Shown: positions 50,457-51,746 of the stretch, in pieces
How positions within the stretch are numbered: the first letter of the stretch is position 1
Layout: every line of letters starts with the position of its first letter
Assembly: GCF_028610705.1 (NCBI RefSeq)
Contig: NZ_JAQQWT010000022.1
Coordinates: forward strand, 1 to 51,746
Source: Halalkalibacter alkalisediminis
GTDB taxonomy: Bacteria; Bacillota; Bacilli; Bacillales; Bacillaceae_D
Length of the DNA stretch: 51,746 nt
Direction: 5' to 3'
The notes under the pieces: generated by a model
The model's database searches: none
What the model was told of the DNA's origin: nothing
Seen by the model: only the letters and a program-made list of their open reading frames with translations
Translations under genes and position numbers: made by a program

Positions 50457-51746
50457 TTATTTCACATAGCGATATTCCAGCAGGCTATTCAAAATAGAGA
50501 GTTCTTGTAATATTTCCTCTCCCACATTCGTTTCTAGAACCTTTTTTCTCTCTAATTCTTTATCGACTAATCTTTTTACTGATAACACATCCGTTCCATT
50601 TATAAGGACATCTTCTTTTGAATTAAACTGTTTATGGGCGACAAGTTGCATACCGAACGAGTTGTATAATAACGTGTATCCAGCAATCCCTGTTGTTGAT
50701 TGATAAGCCTTGGAAAATCCTCCATCAATCACAAGCATCTTTCCATTTGCTTTAATTGGGTTTTCTCCGTCTATTTCTTTCACTGGTGTATGGCCATTTA
50801 TAATATGACCTTGATCAGGGTTAAGATCAAATTCTGCTAGGATTTTACGGCAGATTTCTTCATTTTCACGTAAATGGTAGTATGGGTTTTTTCTCTCTTT
50901 ATGGGTTGTTTTATCCTTAATGAAATACCTTTCAAAGGTCGTCATTTCTCTTTTCCCAAATAGTGATGAATATTCACCTGTCCATAAATACCAGACCATA
51001 TCTTTCGCAAGATCATCTGTCTCTTCAGGATGAGCAAATGCATGTCGTAAATAATGTTCAAACGTATCAAGTAACTCACGACCAGCATAGGTTTTATTTT
51101 CAATGACCATTTTTTCCATATTTCCTTCTTCATCTAAAGGAATACAGCCGTGTATTAATAAGTTTCCGTTATATCTTAAATAAAGGCTGCCTTTTTTCAT
51201 CAGAAAATTCATATGTCTAGCCAGCTTTTCCGAGTGCTGAACAGAAAATAACAGTTTATCTATGACTTGCTCTTCTTCCTCTAATAGTTGATCAGGTTGT
51301 TCTGGATTAACTGTCGCAAAGCAAGTATGATCTAGTGGATATGTTTTCCCATGAATCGTTATTTCATTTTTATCATAATCAATTTTCTCAAGCAGAAGTC
51401 TCTCTGACATTTTAAAGTCCGGGCGTCTCTTTATAATAGGGCTTTCGAGTTTGAACTGAATCATGGCAATGGCTTGATGAATTTTCGTAATTTGTAATTC
51501 TTCTTCCACAGATCCTTTTTTATCTGATTGTATTTTGGGTCTAAAGACTGGATTGTCGTTATAATATTTTTCCGCAAGATTAAGAAGTGGTCTGAGGTTA
51601 ATTCCATACACATCTTCAATAATATCCAAATTGTCGTACCGAGCGCAGATACGAATAATGTTAGCGAGGCAAACCTTGGATCCAGCGAAGGCCCCTAGCC
51701 AAAGGACATCATGATTTCCCCATTGAATATCAACAGAATGATAATT
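50457..51746 (-). CDS. fbp: Fructose-1,6-bisphosphatase class III, 3' part (gene continues beyond the window)
   Basis: The frame is open from the window edge: [20 protein letters not shown] (the GNHD metallophosphatase motif) through to [40 protein letters not shown] and [11 protein letters not shown]. These are the conserved segments of the Firmicutes class III enzyme, which makes fructose-6-phosphate in gluconeogenesis and uses Mn2+. Full-length enzymes are about 650-670 residues; 429 codons plus the stop are in view, so the first third lies outside. The TTG at 51629 is internal, not the start. The remaining catalytic region looks intact. Confidence 0.95.
   Translation of the reverse strand, partial: NYHSVDIQWGNHDVLWLGAFAGSKVCLANIIRICARYDNLDIIEDVYGINLRPLLNLAEKYYNDNPVFRPKIQSDKKGSVEEELQITKIHQAIAMIQFKLESPIIKRRPDFKMSERLLLEKIDYDKNEITIHGKTYPLDHTCFATVNPEQPDQLLEEEEQVIDKLLFSVQHSEKLARHMNFLMKKGSLYLRYNGNLLIHGCIPLDEEGNMEKMVIENKTYAGRELLDTFEHYLRHAFAHPEETDDLAKDMVWYLWTGEYSSLFGKREMTTFERYFIKDKTTHKERKNPYYHLRENEEICRKILAEFDLNPDQGHIINGHTPVKEIDGENPIKANGKMLVIDGGFSKAYQSTTGIAGYTLLYNSFGMQLVAHKQFNSKEDVLINGTDVLSVKRLVDKELERKKVLETNVGEEILQELSILNSLLEYRYVK

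Overview
The window looks like chromosomal DNA of a spore-forming, low-GC Bacillaceae bacterium. The basis is AT-rich sequence, AGGAGG-type ribosome binding sites, LysM and LysM-Gmad2 proteins of spore type, a class III (Firmicutes) fructose-bisphosphatase, and YndJ- and YxlE/F/G-like genes. I cannot name the species.

Positions 1-17170 are an accessory, heavily decayed region. Intact genes include an AraC/GyrI-like regulator, a PhnB-like VOC protein, a rifampin ADP-ribosyltransferase (arr), two LysM proteins, a HAD phosphatase, a YndJ-like membrane protein, an Imm64-like immunity protein and a protein resembling ADP-ribosyltransferases. Between them lie many broken genes: DUF1801 (frameshift), an ArsR-type regulator tail, the DUF421 C-terminal domain, SulP (stop codons), a TctA tail joined to a DUF4139 head, a WYL regulator (stop in its N-terminal part), an ABC-F tail, and an SDR and an FN3 gene that both lost their 5' ends at one junction. 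Four 52-bp tandem repeats, several dispersed inverted repeats and a group II intron 5' fragment (about 17020-17170) add to the picture of repeated insertion and deletion.

Positions 17185-42398, all on the minus strand, are one nonribosomal peptide synthetase (NRPS) operon. In transcription order it encodes an Sfp-type phosphopantetheinyl transferase, a small membrane protein, NRPS1 (A-T-C-A-T-E-C), a free-standing carrier protein, NRPS2 (vestigial T-C-A-T-E), NRPS3 (C-T-T-C-A-T-E-C), NRPS4 (A-T-reductase) and a type II thioesterase. By condensation domains this is a seven-residue line with only five adenylation domains. Modules 3 and 5 have no A domain and end on a free-standing PCP and a tandem PCP pair. 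Hand-read specificity codes give Thr at position 1, Leu (epimerised) at 2 and a Val/Ile-like residue at 7. Epimerisation domains sit in modules 2, 4 and 6, so the backbone should alternate L and D. The terminal reductase predicts release as an aldehyde, which could close to a cyclic imine or be reduced to an alcohol.

Positions 42719-48118 hold the probable export, immunity and control genes: a lone IS3-type OrfA, two ABC-2 exporters (one a YxlE-F-G-like set) and a divergently transcribed HTH regulator. TGATAAT/ATTATCA palindromes lie upstream of the regulator, the exporter operon and the NRPS operon, suggesting one regulon. From 48178 to the end are an M23 peptidase remnant, a membrane-anchored SMP-30-like protein, a broken small membrane gene and the 3' part of fbp, which runs off the right edge.
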